Numbered from the stretch's first letter, positions 24,465-33,603 are shown. The stretch: 47,363 bases of DNA from Clostridia bacterium (GCA_017430965.1 JAFRLX010000116.1:1-47363); one strand, 5' to 3'. Translations and numbers: made by a program. The notes: a model not told the origin generated them from the sequence alone.

Positions 24465-25826
24465 TTAACAAAATGTATAGGCGCGCTTGCCGTTTCGCTT
24501 GGAGCGGTACATCGCTTCATCGGCTTTTTCATACAGCTCTTGCGCATTGGCGGCTTTGCTGCCGTGCACAATGCCGGCGCTGATAGAAGTGGCGGGAATT
24601 GCGGCATCGCCTTGCTGCATGATGCGGTTGACAGCATCAATTTTCTCGGCAATCGAGGTATGTTCCATTTCGGAGGTGTGGAGCATCAACACCACAAATT
24701 CATCCCCGCCGATGCGGCAAACATAATCATCGCTTCTGAAGTTGGTCTGTAAGGTTTGCGCCAGCTTAATGAGCACCTCATCACCGATTTCGTGACCGAA
24801 GTCATCGTTAATATGCTTGAAATCATCCACATCCATCAAAATCATATAGGTGTTTTCCAAGTCTAAATGCTCAAGAATGGAATCATAGCCTGCGCGGTTA
24901 AAGACACCGGTCAGTTCATCGTGAGAAGCTTTAAAGTTGAGCCGCTTCAAGCTTTTTTGGTACATTTCATACAAGCGGTTATAGGCGCGCACAAGGTAGC
25001 GAAATTCTTTGGTTCCGCCTTCGGGAATGTGTTTGTTTGCCTTGATGCTCTGCACGGCGTTGAGAATCGGGTGAATGCCCAGGCGCGAAGTCAGCCAGAC
25101 CAGGAAGATGACCCCGATGGTTTGCACAATGATGATGATGCGCACGGCGAGCATTTCATCGCGCACCGACTGCAGCGCCGCGGTGTCTGTTTCATTGACT
25201 GCTTTTTCCAATTCATCTAAACACGCGCGCATATTGTTGCGAATTTCGTTTTTCTGCATGTAGTAATCATTGCCCAGCACCATTTTGGTGGCAGCGCGCA
25301 TTTTATTTTCCGCCGAAAGTGCCTGGTCTTCGGCGGAAAGCTTGATGCTTTTGAGTTCCTGCGGATAGTCCTTGCAGTCCTTTGCTTCAATGACTAAGCG
25401 CATGGCGTAGTACTCGCGCTCCATCAGTTTCATGGAGCCGTCCATTGCCGCTTCGAGCTTTGCGAGCGCCGAGGTGTTATCGCCCTTGCTCATTTTGTCG
25501 ATGGCTGCTTCGCGGTGGTGCATTTCCAGCGCTTCTTCAAAGTAATCGTCAAGAAAGCGCGTTTCGCCGTCAATGGTAAAGCGCTGCACCTTTTCTGTCA
25601 GGTAATCCGAGGTGTCCATCAAATCCAGCGCCGCCTTGCGCATTTCGATGTGAAGCTCCGAGGTTTCGTGCAGCTGCTCAAAATCGGAGGATAAATAAAA
25701 GGTAAAAAAGAGCATCAGCGCAGAAAAAACGACTGCCGCGATGATTAGGCAGATTTGTATGGCGCGCAGCGAGATGCCGTCGTGCTGTTTTGGTTTTTTT
25801 GGTGAAACTTGTGCTTGGTTTTTCAT
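24465..25826 (-). CDS. Membrane-bound diguanylate cyclase with intact GGDEF and I-site
   Basis: 453 residues. Two transmembrane helices (about 21-45 and 226-248) bracket an extracellular four-helix-like sensor rich in charged residues. The cytoplasmic GGDEF domain has DELTGVFNRAGYD, DVDDFKHINDDFGHEIGDE and GGDEF at 373-377. RSDD at 364-367, five residues before GGDEF, is the RxxD inhibitory site, so it should make c-di-GMP from GTP with product feedback. It has its own promoter and shares a terminator with the sugar-transferase gene. Confidence 0.9.
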   Translation of the reverse strand: MKNQAQVSPKKPKQHDGISLRAIQICLIIAAVVFSALMLFFTFYLSSDFEQLHETSELHIEMRKAALDLMDTSDYLTEKVQRFTIDGETRFLDDYFEEALEMHHREAAIDKMSKGDNTSALAKLEAAMDGSMKLMEREYYAMRLVIEAKDCKDYPQELKSIKLSAEDQALSAENKMRAATKMVLGNDYYMQKNEIRNNMRACLDELEKAVNETDTAALQSVRDEMLAVRIIIIVQTIGVIFLVWLTSRLGIHPILNAVQSIKANKHIPEGGTKEFRYLVRAYNRLYEMYQKSLKRLNFKASHDELTGVFNRAGYDSILEHLDLENTYMILMDVDDFKHINDDFGHEIGDEVLIKLAQTLQTNFRSDDYVCRIGGDEFVVLMLHTSEMEHTSIAEKIDAVNRIMQQGDAAIPATSISAGIVHGSKAANAQELYEKADEAMYRSKRNGKRAYTFC

Positions 25827-25864
25827 AATAAACCCTTTTCTTCCCGTAAATATATCTATTAAAA

Positions 25865-25893
25865 ATTATACCATCATCTACATTTCTTTGCAA
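25865..25893 (-). promoter_or_regulatory. Promoter of the diguanylate cyclase gene
   Basis: On the minus strand: TTGCAA, 17-base spacer, TATAAT, about 40 bases before the ATG. Confidence 0.75.
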
Positions 25894-26027
25894 CGAAAAA
25901 GGGTGAAAAAATATCAATTTCCGGCTGGAAATTCCAAAAAGAATATGTTATACTTATATTTTATATATAAGCTCTACTGTATTTAGCAATATCTAAAAAG
26001 GGTCAGGAAAAAGGGAAAGACTGTATT

Positions 26028-28457
26028 ATGTATTATTCGGCAATCGCCATATTGGCGCTTTTGGTTTTGGTGATTCAAAATCAAGATGTAATGCTCAATC
26101 GCAACGGCGCTTTTCAGCGCCCTGCATGGACTCTCTATCGCAGGTTCCTGTTAGGGATTTCCGTATATTATATCACAGATATCCTGTGGGGTGTGTTGGA
26201 GCATTACAAGTTAGCGGTACCGCTTTTCATTGACACTTCGGTGTATTTTGTCGCCATGGCAGGCAGCATTTTTGCCTGGGCTCACTACATCGTCTGCTAT
26301 TTGGGAGAAGAAGAGAACACCTTCGGGCGCATTCTCGTTTTGTTCGGGCGCGTGTTTGCGGTGCTCGTTTCCGCTTTGGTGGTCGCCAATATCTTTGTGC
26401 CGCTGTTGTTTACGGTCGACAGCAACTGCGTGTACAAAGCGTGCGGCGGAAGGTATGTGGTCCTCGGCGTCCAAATTGCGATGCTGCTGCTCGTTTCCAT
26501 CTATGCCGTCACTGCCTATTTGCGCCGGCACACGCAACAAAAGCAGCGCTACCGCACACTGGCACTGTTCGGCATTATCACGGCGGTGTTTCTCTTTGCA
26601 CAGCTGTGGTTCCCGTTCCTGCCTCTGTATTCGATTGCCTACATGCTCGGCACCTGCATGCTGCATGCCTTTGTCGTCGGCGAAGAGAAGGAAGAATACC
26701 GGCTGAATTTGGAAGAGACGAAAAAAATTGTCGAGCTCAAAAAATCTTTCTACTCGCTACTGGATAATATGCCCGCCTCGAGTTACTCGAAGGATGCGCA
26801 GACCGGTGTTTACCTTGCCTGCAATCAGGCCTTTGCGGATTATGTGCAAAAGCCGACACCTGCCGATGTGGTCGGTTTAACAGACTATGATTTGTTTGAC
26901 AATGCCACGGCAGAGCATTTTTTGAATTACGATAAAGTCGCATTGGGAATGGAAAAACCGTTTATTTACTTTGAAACGGCGAAGGATGTTGACGGTCAGA
27001 TACACAACTTCCAAACCACAAAGTTTAAATTCAATAATGAAGACGGTACGCTCTGTGTTCTCGGGATGTCTTTAGATGTCACCGAGATGGAAAGAGTGAA
27101 AGAAGAGAATGCAAAAACGCTTGCGGCGTACCAGGAAATGCTGCAAGAGAGCAGTGTTTACGGGAATGTCATTTCCGCCATTGCCGAAGATTATTTCAAT
27201 ATCTTTTATTTAGACATTAACACCGAAGAATACATTGAATACGGCTCGAGAACGACAGACGGTAAGCGCACCGTCGAAACGCACGGTTCGCAATTTTTCC
27301 ACACGATTAAGGAAGATGCCGCAAAACTTGTTTACGAAGAAGACCGCAAGGGCTTGGTTGAAACGCTGACAAGAGAAAATATACTGCAAGAGCTCGCGCA
27401 AGCCGATGTGTTTAAATATAATTATCGCCTGATGTTAGAGGGCGAACCGACCTATGTGAGCTTGAAGGTAACGCGCATACCGGGTGATGAAAACCATCTT
27501 GTTATCGGCATTACCAATGTCGATGGTGAAATGAAAACGCGCTTGGCTGCCGAGCAGGTGAGAGAAGAAAGTAAGGCGTATTTGCGCCTGAGCGCATTCA
27601 GCCGCAGCCTGCTGGTTCTCTATGTGATTGACCCCGAGACAGAAGCGTTTACGGAATTCAGCTCCACCGAGGATTACGCAGAGTTCGGCATCGCCAAAAA
27701 AGGCACGGATTTCTTTGAAGAAACCTACAAGAATGCGCAAAACGCCGTCTATGAAGAAGACAAGGAGCACTTTTTTGCGCACTTTACAAAAGAGAATATT
27801 CGCCAAGCCATTGAGCTTGACGGCATCTTTGTGCTTGACTACCGCTTGATGTTTGGCGGGAAACCCACATACATCCGCTTAAAAGCCTCTGAAGTGGAAG
27901 AGGATGGCAAAACGCTGCTGGTGCTCGGAATCGAAAATGTGGACCGCTATATTCGCCGCGAGCAACAGCAGGCATATGACCTCTCCGTAGCCAGAGAAAT
28001 GGCGACGAAGGATGCCTTAACAGGCGTCAAGAATAAGCTGGCGTTTGACCACGCCGAGGAACAGCTCAACGCACAAATCCGGGAATGCAAAGCACCTGCC
28101 TTTGCCATTGTGGTGTGTGATATCAACGGGCTGAAGGAAGTCAACGACAACGAAGGGCACCAGGCGGGAGATATGCTCATTCGCGCTGCCTGCGAGGTCA
28201 TTTGCAACGTGTTCCGGCACAGCCCGGTGTTCCGCATCGGCGGGGATGAATTTGCTGTCATTTGCCGCGGGCAGGATTATGAGAACATCGAGAAGCTTTT
28301 AGAAGAAATGGATGCACTCAACAGCGCCAACAAGCTCACAGGCGATGTGCAGGTTGCCTACGGTATGGCGCGCCATGAAGAAGGCGCGGGGACAGCAGAG
28401 GTCTTTGAGCTGGCAGACCAAAGAATGTATGAAAACAAAGCAGCGCTCAAAGCGTAG
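26028..28457 (+). CDS. Seven-TM / multi-PAS GGDEF protein
   Basis: 809 residues. The N-terminal ~215 residues hold about seven membrane helices. A PAS domain follows (about 240-350, LLDNMPASSYSKDAQTGVYL). Then come two tandem, mutually similar PAS-like units of about 150 residues: the first has DYFNIFYLDINTEEYIEYGS and YNYRLMLEGEPTYVSLK, the second VLYVIDPETEAFTEFSS and LDYRLMFGGKPTYIRLK. The C-terminal GGDEF domain has DALTGVKNKLAFD, DINGLKEVNDNEGHQAGD and GGDEF at 738-742. The position of the RxxD I-site carries no such motif, so product inhibition is not expected. AGGAAAAAGGG lies upstream of the ATG. Confidence 0.88.
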   Translation: MYYSAIAILALLVLVIQNQDVMLNRNGAFQRPAWTLYRRFLLGISVYYITDILWGVLEHYKLAVPLFIDTSVYFVAMAGSIFAWAHYIVCYLGEEENTFGRILVLFGRVFAVLVSALVVANIFVPLLFTVDSNCVYKACGGRYVVLGVQIAMLLLVSIYAVTAYLRRHTQQKQRYRTLALFGIITAVFLFAQLWFPFLPLYSIAYMLGTCMLHAFVVGEEKEEYRLNLEETKKIVELKKSFYSLLDNMPASSYSKDAQTGVYLACNQAFADYVQKPTPADVVGLTDYDLFDNATAEHFLNYDKVALGMEKPFIYFETAKDVDGQIHNFQTTKFKFNNEDGTLCVLGMSLDVTEMERVKEENAKTLAAYQEMLQESSVYGNVISAIAEDYFNIFYLDINTEEYIEYGSRTTDGKRTVETHGSQFFHTIKEDAAKLVYEEDRKGLVETLTRENILQELAQADVFKYNYRLMLEGEPTYVSLKVTRIPGDENHLVIGITNVDGEMKTRLAAEQVREESKAYLRLSAFSRSLLVLYVIDPETEAFTEFSSTEDYAEFGIAKKGTDFFEETYKNAQNAVYEEDKEHFFAHFTKENIRQAIELDGIFVLDYRLMFGGKPTYIRLKASEVEEDGKTLLVLGIENVDRYIRREQQQAYDLSVAREMATKDALTGVKNKLAFDHAEEQLNAQIRECKAPAFAIVVCDINGLKEVNDNEGHQAGDMLIRAACEVICNVFRHSPVFRIGGDEFAVICRGQDYENIEKLLEEMDALNSANKLTGDVQVAYGMARHEEGAGTAEVFELADQRMYENKAALKA

Positions 28458-28474
28458 GCTTTAAGGCAATGCAG

Positions 28475-28620
28475 TTGACCGGTGCAAAGCAAGGGCGCAA
28501 CAGTTGCACCCGGTGAGAATGTCACACAGAGAGTTGCCGCTTTTCATTTTGCCTGCTGCATTGTGAATAAAACATGTACTATTCTCCCTTGAGGAAAATT
28601 GTTTGACCGGAGTAAAGCAA
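28475..28620 (+). repeat. Two copies of an 18-bp direct repeat around a GGDEF relic
   Basis: TTGACCGGTGCAAAGCAA (28475-28492) and TTGACCGGAGTAAAGCAA (28603-28620), 16 of 18 identical. The stretch between holds no frame that reads like protein. Confidence 0.6.
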
Positions 28621-28742
28621 CTATGGATAGTGTAAAAATCGCCTATGGTATGGCGCGCTTTGAGGGTGACAGCAGTGTGGAGGCTGTCTTTGAGAGGGCA
28701 GATAAACGCATGTATGCCCATAAGGCAGCGCTCAAAGCGTAG
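28593..28742 (+). pseudogene. C-terminal relic of another GGDEF gene
   Basis: The frame ending at TAG 28742 reads MDSVKIAYGMARFEGDSSVE and then AVFERADKRMYAHKAALKA, clearly the last ~40 residues of a GGDEF domain. It is closely parallel to the end of the upstream gene (VQVAYGMARHEEGAGTAEV, then ADQRMYENKAALKA), including the same final codons. The rest of the gene, with its GGDEF loop, is absent; a TGA at 28590-28592 closes the frame upstream. An ATG at 28623 could be read but would give a 39-residue fragment without function. Confidence 0.75.
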
Positions 28743-28879
28743 GTTTTCAACGCGGCGTTCGATTGTTTGATTGAAATTGCAAGGTTTTGTTTACAGGATG
28801 ATTCGGTGCGCTTGAAGCGTCTTTCATTGCGCTTGCCGCAGTCATATTGTCTATTCAAGTCAGTTTAACAGGAGCAAAA

Positions 28880-30658
28880 ATGTATCAGTTTCCGAAAGAA
28901 TTAAAAGAAGCTTATGAAAGCAGCCCGCTGTCTTTCGTCTACTACCAAAATGTGGATGACCATGCTGTGCCGGTGCTCGTTTCGGAGGGCTTTTGCCGCA
29001 ACACGGGTATGAGCCGCGATAAGGTTTTAGACTGGCTGCGCGCCGGTTTGTTTGAGCGCATGCATCCGGATGATGTGGGTGTGGTTTCAAAAATCAGCGA
29101 TGATTTTCTGCACTGCCGCGCTGAGTATGACGCGGTGTTTCGCTGCAAAATTGATGTACCCGGTAAGGAGCGTTATGTCATTATTCACGGTTTGGGCAAG
29201 TGGCAAACGATGCCCGACGGCACGGAGCTTGCCGTGATTACCTATGCCAACCTTACCGCAACGCATCGGCTCATCGGCGAGCAAATGGAAGAATATACCA
29301 TGCTGCGCAATGATATTTTTTACACGGACCCGCTTACGGAGCTTCCCAACATCAATTACCTGCACGAGTTTGGCGATGAGAAGCTCAATGTGGTGCGCGC
29401 CGCCGGGCACACACCGCACTTGGTGTATATCGATGTCTGCTCGATGCAGTCCTATAATAACCATTACGGCTACAAGGCGGGCGACAAGCTGCTTTGCTTA
29501 ACCGCCGAAACGCTCAAACAGCAGTTCCCGAAAGCGCTGGTTACAAGAGCACCGGATGACCATTTTGCTATGATTACGCGGCTGGATGACCCGGCGGAAA
29601 TCGAACGCCGCCTGTATGAAGCAAACCGCATCATTCGCCAACAGGCGCAAGGCAATACCTCCGGTATGCGCGCCGGTGTCTATCGGGTCAGGCAAGAGCA
29701 AACCGGGGTTATCGATGCGCTCGATTGCGCCAAGCAGGCAGTGAAACTGATTGAAAACGACATGAACCGAGAGGTGGCATTTTATTCTCAAAAGCTTCAT
29801 GATGTCTATTTGCAAGAACGCTATATTTTGGAAAACTTTCAGCGGGCAATGGAGCAGGGCTGGATTAAAGTGTATTACCACGGGCTCTACCGCGTGGAGA
29901 GCCAAAAGGTGGCGGCATTTGAGGCGCTTTCGCGCTGGGTGGACCCGGAGCGCGGTGTCCTTTTGCCGCGGGATTTTGTGCCGGTATTGCTCAAATATCA
30001 CCAGCTGTACAAGTTGGATTTATTCATGTTTGAACAGGTGTGCCGCGAGGTAGAGGTGCGCCACGACAACAACCTGCCGCTGGTGCCGGTTTCCGTCAAC
30101 TTTTCCCGGCAGGATTTTGACCATGCCGATGTCTTGGCGGAAATGAATCGGCTGTATGAAAAGTATGCGCTTTCGCGCTATGTGGACAAAAGCTACTTCA
30201 TTGTGGAAATTACCGAGCAGGATTTGGCGCTGGGTGAAAAAAAGGTGGTAGAGCAGCTTGCGCAAATTCGCGCCAACGGCTACCGCCTGTGGTTAGATGA
30301 TTTCGGCAGCGGCTATTCCGCAATCAATGTGTTCAGCCACTTTGAGTTTGATTTGATTAAGTACGACATGGAGCTGCTGCAGCACCTGGACGAACACGGC
30401 GGTGTCAATCGGGTGATTTTAGCAGACCTGGTGGAGTTGGCGCGCAAGCTCGGCATTCACACCCTTGTGGAGGGTTTGGAGACAGAGGACCACCTTGCAT
30501 TTGTCAAAAGCCTCGGCTGCGAGTTGGTGCAGGGCTACTACTACCACAAGCCGGAATCGCTCGACACGATATTAACCGAGCTCCAAAACGGGCGCAAGCT
30601 CAAACCGTGCGAAACGCCGGAAGAACGCGCCGCGTTAAATGAAAAATGGTTTGAATAA
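28880..30658 (+). CDS. PAS-GGDEF(degenerate)-EAL c-di-GMP phosphodiesterase
   Basis: 592 residues from ATG 28880 (AACAGGAGCAAAA upstream); an earlier in-frame ATG at 28847 has no such site. Residues 1-130 form a PAS-like domain (PLSFVYYQNVDDHAVPVLVS). The GGDEF domain (DPLTELPNINYLHEF) has APDDHF in place of the signature and is probably regulatory. The EAL domain keeps its catalytic set: FEALSRW, SVNFSRQDF, EITEQD, LDDFGSGYS, IKYDME, VEGLETEDH and GCELVQGYYY. It should hydrolyse c-di-GMP to pGpG, opposing the two GGDEF proteins beside it. No transmembrane segment, so it is cytoplasmic. Confidence 0.9.
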   Translation: MYQFPKELKEAYESSPLSFVYYQNVDDHAVPVLVSEGFCRNTGMSRDKVLDWLRAGLFERMHPDDVGVVSKISDDFLHCRAEYDAVFRCKIDVPGKERYVIIHGLGKWQTMPDGTELAVITYANLTATHRLIGEQMEEYTMLRNDIFYTDPLTELPNINYLHEFGDEKLNVVRAAGHTPHLVYIDVCSMQSYNNHYGYKAGDKLLCLTAETLKQQFPKALVTRAPDDHFAMITRLDDPAEIERRLYEANRIIRQQAQGNTSGMRAGVYRVRQEQTGVIDALDCAKQAVKLIENDMNREVAFYSQKLHDVYLQERYILENFQRAMEQGWIKVYYHGLYRVESQKVAAFEALSRWVDPERGVLLPRDFVPVLLKYHQLYKLDLFMFEQVCREVEVRHDNNLPLVPVSVNFSRQDFDHADVLAEMNRLYEKYALSRYVDKSYFIVEITEQDLALGEKKVVEQLAQIRANGYRLWLDDFGSGYSAINVFSHFEFDLIKYDMELLQHLDEHGGVNRVILADLVELARKLGIHTLVEGLETEDHLAFVKSLGCELVQGYYYHKPESLDTILTELQNGRKLKPCETPEERAALNEKWFE

Positions 30659-30762
30659 CAGGGTGCGAAAGAAAGGAATTTCACAGTCCCAAACAGTACA
30701 GTGCTTGCGGCGCAAAGCTGCCGCGCGCGGATTGCCGAGCAGCGGCTGTCGGAATTTTGCTC

Positions 30763-30790
30763 TTGCGTTTTTCATAGTATATGATATAAT
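30763..30790 (+). promoter_or_regulatory. Promoter of the glycine-riboswitch leader
   Basis: TTGCGT, 16-base spacer, TATAAT. The start site would fall near 30797, about 200 bases before the well-formed aptamer. Confidence 0.65.
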
Positions 30791-30849
30791 ACTTTAGGTT
30801 TTAAAGGTTTTCAGAAAAGAAAACCGCAATTGAATATGTTGGGTGATGC

Positions 30850-31096
30850 ATACAGGAAAGGTCTGTGCAGGGCACAGCGCCGAAGGCGTAACACGCTCAG
30901 GAAAGGCAGTTGGCACGGAAAGCTTGAAGCCGTTGAAAAGCGGCCGTTAAGCGGGTTTACGGATGCCGGTACTGCCGCAAGACTGTTTGCTGACAACCCC
31001 CCGGAGAATTCCATTGATTTGGGTGCCGAAGGTGCAAACAGGTCGCGGTGTTACCCGCGCTGCCTGCTAATCTCTCAGGCAAAAGGACGGGGGAGA
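30850..31096 (+). promoter_or_regulatory. Glycine riboswitch
   Basis: The downstream aptamer (about 30995-31095) has every hallmark: CCCCCGGAGAATT closing against GGACGGGGG (P1), the core GTGCCGAAGGTGCAAA, a P3 hairpin (CGCGG/CCGCG near 31044-31058) and TCTCTCAGGCAAAAGGAC. A further core-like segment, CGCCGAAGGCGTAA with CTCAGGAAAGGCA, lies at about 30878-30920. This looks like a first aptamer that is divergent or reduced to a ghost aptamer, since its P3 stem is very short. The riboswitch precedes an alanine/glycine symporter gene, and two terminators follow the aptamer. The boundary at 30850 is approximate. Confidence 0.87.
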
Positions 31097-31148
31097 AAAA
31101 ACAGCCGTACTGTTTTTTATTGGTCAGCAAGTCTTGCTGACTTTTTTT
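31096..31148 (+). terminator. Two consecutive intrinsic terminators of the glycine riboswitch
   Basis: The first is AAAAAACAG-CCGTA-CTGTTTTTT (31096-31118). The second is GTCAGCAA-GTC-TTGCTGAC plus seven T (31123-31148). The first has only A-T pairs apart from its last G-C pairs; the second is the stronger. Both lie between the aptamer and the symporter ribosome-binding site. Confidence 0.8.
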
Positions 31149-31188
31149 GTTGCACACACTTCAAATACACGCTTTGGAGGAAGCAACT

Positions 31189-32709
31189 ATGTGGGGAAAC
31201 ATCATTTCCGTTATTGAAAAAGTGAACGATACCCTCAACGGCATTGTGTGGGGGTGGCCGGTCATTATCTTGATTTTGGGCACCGGCATTTTGCTGAGTG
31301 TGCGCACCGGCTTTTTGCAACTAAGGCATTTCGGAGAGTCGCTCAACACAACGATTGTGCCGACTCTGAAAGGGCTTGGTAAGAAAAAGGCGAAGGACAG
31401 CCGCCTGCAGTCCGTTTCGCAGTTTGAGGCGTTTGCCACCGCCATCTCCGGCACGGTTGGTACCGGTAACATTATCGGCGTGGTTTCGGCAATTCTTACC
31501 GGCGGTCCCGGCGCCGTGTTCTGGATGTGGATTTCCGCTTTCTTCGGCATGGTTACCAATTACAGCGAAAATGTTCTCGGTCTCTATTACCGCAAAAAGG
31601 ATGAAAAGGGCAACCTTTCCGGCGGTTCTTTCTATTACATTGCTTACGGCTTAAAGTGGAAGTGGCTTGCCTACCTTGCCGCGATTTTCTGCATGTTTGC
31701 CGCCATCGGCATGAGCGGTGTGCAGACCAACAAAATCTCCGGCACGCTTGCCGAGGCTTTTTCCAGAGCAACCGCTTTGCAAAATTCCGATACCGTGAAG
31801 CTCATTGTCGGCATTGTGGTGGCAGTTGTGACCGCTGTGGTGATTATCGGCGGCATCAAGCGCATCGGCAGAGTGGCATCCCTCCTGGTGCCGTTTATGT
31901 CACTGCTGTTTATTGTGCTGGCACTCATTGCTATTTTTATGAACATCAAAAACATTCCGACTGCGTTTTCTTTGATTTTTACAAAGGCGTTTAATTTCAA
32001 AGCGGCAGGCGGCGGCATTCTCGGCTACTCCTTTGCACAGGTGATTAAAAAGGGTATGGCAAGAGGCGTGTTCTCCAATGAAGCAGGCTTGGGTTCTTCC
32101 GTTATTGCCCACTCGGCTTCCGAAACCAGAGAGCCTGTCAAGCAGGGTCTGTGGGGTGTGTTTGAGGTGTTCTTTGATTCCTTCATCATCTGCACGCTGA
32201 CAGCGTTGATGTTCTTAACCACCTTTGATTTAAACACTCTTTCGGCAGATAAAGAGGACAGCGTGATGTCCATGACCATGTTCTCTACTTCGTTTGGCGG
32301 TGTCGGCACGGCGCTGTTCTCCGTCATTTTGCCCCTGTTCGCCTTCACCACGGTGATTGCCTGGTCTTACTACGGCGAAAAGGCGGTGGATTTCTGCTTC
32401 GGTTGGGTCAAAAGCGAAAAGCGCAAGTACATTGTCGGTGCCTTTAAGGTGATTTATGTGCTGTTGATTGCGCTTTCTTCCACCATTCACAGCGATTTGA
32501 TTTGGGCGATTGATGACACCTTCAACGGGTTGATGGCAGTGCCCAACCTCATTTGCCTGATTGCTCTGAGCGGCTTGGTGGTCAAGATTACCAAAAACTA
32601 TTTTGCGCGCAAAAAGGGAAGCGATGTGGAGCCGATGCTCTCGGCGTATCCCGAAATGAACAAAGAGTTTATTGAGGATATTCACACTGAAAATGCAGAA
32701 ATGCAGTAA
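31189..32709 (+). CDS. Alanine/glycine:cation symporter (AGCS family)
   Basis: 506 residues from ATG 31189 (GGAGG eight bases upstream); the frame is open back to 31147, inside the terminator. It has about ten to eleven membrane helices. TGFLQLRHFGESL, SAISGTVGTGNIIGVVSAI (residues ~95-115), MARGVFSNEAGLGSS and AFTTVIAWSYYGEKA are the AGCS signatures. It imports alanine and/or glycine with Na+ or H+. The glycine riboswitch in front argues that glycine is a substrate. Monocistronic, closed by a strong terminator. Confidence 0.93.
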   Translation: MWGNIISVIEKVNDTLNGIVWGWPVIILILGTGILLSVRTGFLQLRHFGESLNTTIVPTLKGLGKKKAKDSRLQSVSQFEAFATAISGTVGTGNIIGVVSAILTGGPGAVFWMWISAFFGMVTNYSENVLGLYYRKKDEKGNLSGGSFYYIAYGLKWKWLAYLAAIFCMFAAIGMSGVQTNKISGTLAEAFSRATALQNSDTVKLIVGIVVAVVTAVVIIGGIKRIGRVASLLVPFMSLLFIVLALIAIFMNIKNIPTAFSLIFTKAFNFKAAGGGILGYSFAQVIKKGMARGVFSNEAGLGSSVIAHSASETREPVKQGLWGVFEVFFDSFIICTLTALMFLTTFDLNTLSADKEDSVMSMTMFSTSFGGVGTALFSVILPLFAFTTVIAWSYYGEKAVDFCFGWVKSEKRKYIVGAFKVIYVLLIALSSTIHSDLIWAIDDTFNGLMAVPNLICLIALSGLVVKITKNYFARKKGSDVEPMLSAYPEMNKEFIEDIHTENAEMQ

Positions 32710-32719
32710 GCTAAAACCC

Positions 32720-32757
32720 AAAAACACGGAATTGAAACGTCAATTCCGTGTTTTTTT
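32720..32757 (+). terminator. Terminator of the AGCS symporter gene
   Basis: AAAAACACGGAATTGA, loop AACG, TCAATTCCGTGTTTTT followed by more T. Confidence 0.9.
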
Positions 32758-32770
32758 CGGCTTGCGCCTG

Positions 32771-32799
32771 TTGATAACGGCGAAAGAATGCGCTATAAT
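32771..32799 (+). promoter_or_regulatory. Promoter of the carboxypeptidase gene
   Basis: TTGATA, 17-base spacer, TATAAT, about 57 bases before the expected ATG region at 32863. Confidence 0.72.
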
Positions 32800-32862
32800 A
32801 AAGATGTTCAAAATGTCACAATCTGTCGACTGCGTTTGTTCGGCGTGTGTTGAGGAGAAAAA

Positions 32863-33603
32863 ATGAAACTATTATCGGTTATCGGCGCCATCGTGGTTGC
32901 AGCAGCCATCGCATTGGTAGTGGTGCTGGCTTATCGGCAAAACAGGGCGCCGGAAGAGAACGCAAAAGTGTCGGTGCAAACGACAGCCGCGGCCACTTCT
33001 GCCGCACCGAAAAAAGCTGTCACCGCAGCCCCTAAGGATGCGGAGGACCCGTTGCTGATGGTGGTCAATTACCAATACCCGATAGAGAAGGATTATAAGT
33101 TAGAATTAACGGACAGTTACCATTATTCCAGAGTGGATAAGCGCGCTACCGCACCGCTCGAACAAATGCTGGATGATTGCCGCGCTGCCGGCTATCAACC
33201 CCTGATTTGTTCTTCCTACCGCTCTGTGGAAGAGCAGACAACTTTATACAGCAGAAAAGTGTATCAATACACCAGCACCGGCAGCACCCAATCCGATGCC
33301 GAGAGAGAGGCGGCGCAGTGGGTGGCGGCACCCCGCACCAGCGAGCACCACACCGGCTTGGCGGTGGACATTGTGGATGCCGGCTACCAAGAGCTTGATG
33401 AGGGGCAGATGGATACCGGCACGCAACAGTGGTTAATAAAGAACTGCTGGAAATACGGCTTTATTCTGCGCTACCCGCTTGAGAAGAAGAAAATCACGCA
33501 TGTTCATTTTGAACCGTGGCACTACCGCTATGTCGGCAAAGCCCACGCCAAGGCAATCACACAGGCAAAGCTTTGCCTGGAGGAGTATGTCGGCAAGGAT
33601 TAA
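32863..33603 (+). CDS. VanY-like D-alanyl-D-alanine carboxypeptidase (M15B), membrane anchored
   Basis: 246 residues. One N-terminal membrane helix (VIGAIVVAAAIALVVVLAY), an Ala/Thr/Lys-rich linker to about residue 60, then the M15 zinc domain. The signature SEHHTGLAVD (160-169) supplies H162 and D169, and EPWH (217-220) supplies E217 and the third zinc ligand H220. It would cut the terminal D-Ala from peptidoglycan stems outside the membrane. There is no van regulatory gene nearby, so a housekeeping wall role is more likely than glycopeptide resistance. TTGAGGAGAAAAA precedes the ATG. Confidence 0.9.
   Translation: MKLLSVIGAIVVAAAIALVVVLAYRQNRAPEENAKVSVQTTAAATSAAPKKAVTAAPKDAEDPLLMVVNYQYPIEKDYKLELTDSYHYSRVDKRATAPLEQMLDDCRAAGYQPLICSSYRSVEEQTTLYSRKVYQYTSTGSTQSDAEREAAQWVAAPRTSEHHTGLAVDIVDAGYQELDEGQMDTGTQQWLIKNCWKYGFILRYPLEKKKITHVHFEPWHYRYVGKAHAKAITQAKLCLEEYVGKD

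Noticed and set aside
28475-28640. c-di-GMP-I (GEMM) riboswitch, suggested by GCAAAGC motifs near GGDEF genes
   Set aside because: The conserved GGGACGCAAAGCC tract and paired helices are missing; the motifs belong to a direct repeat around a GGDEF relic.
32863-33603. Glycopeptide-resistance function for the VanY-like protein
   Set aside because: No vanR/S, vanH, ligase or vanX genes are near; a general wall-trimming role fits better.
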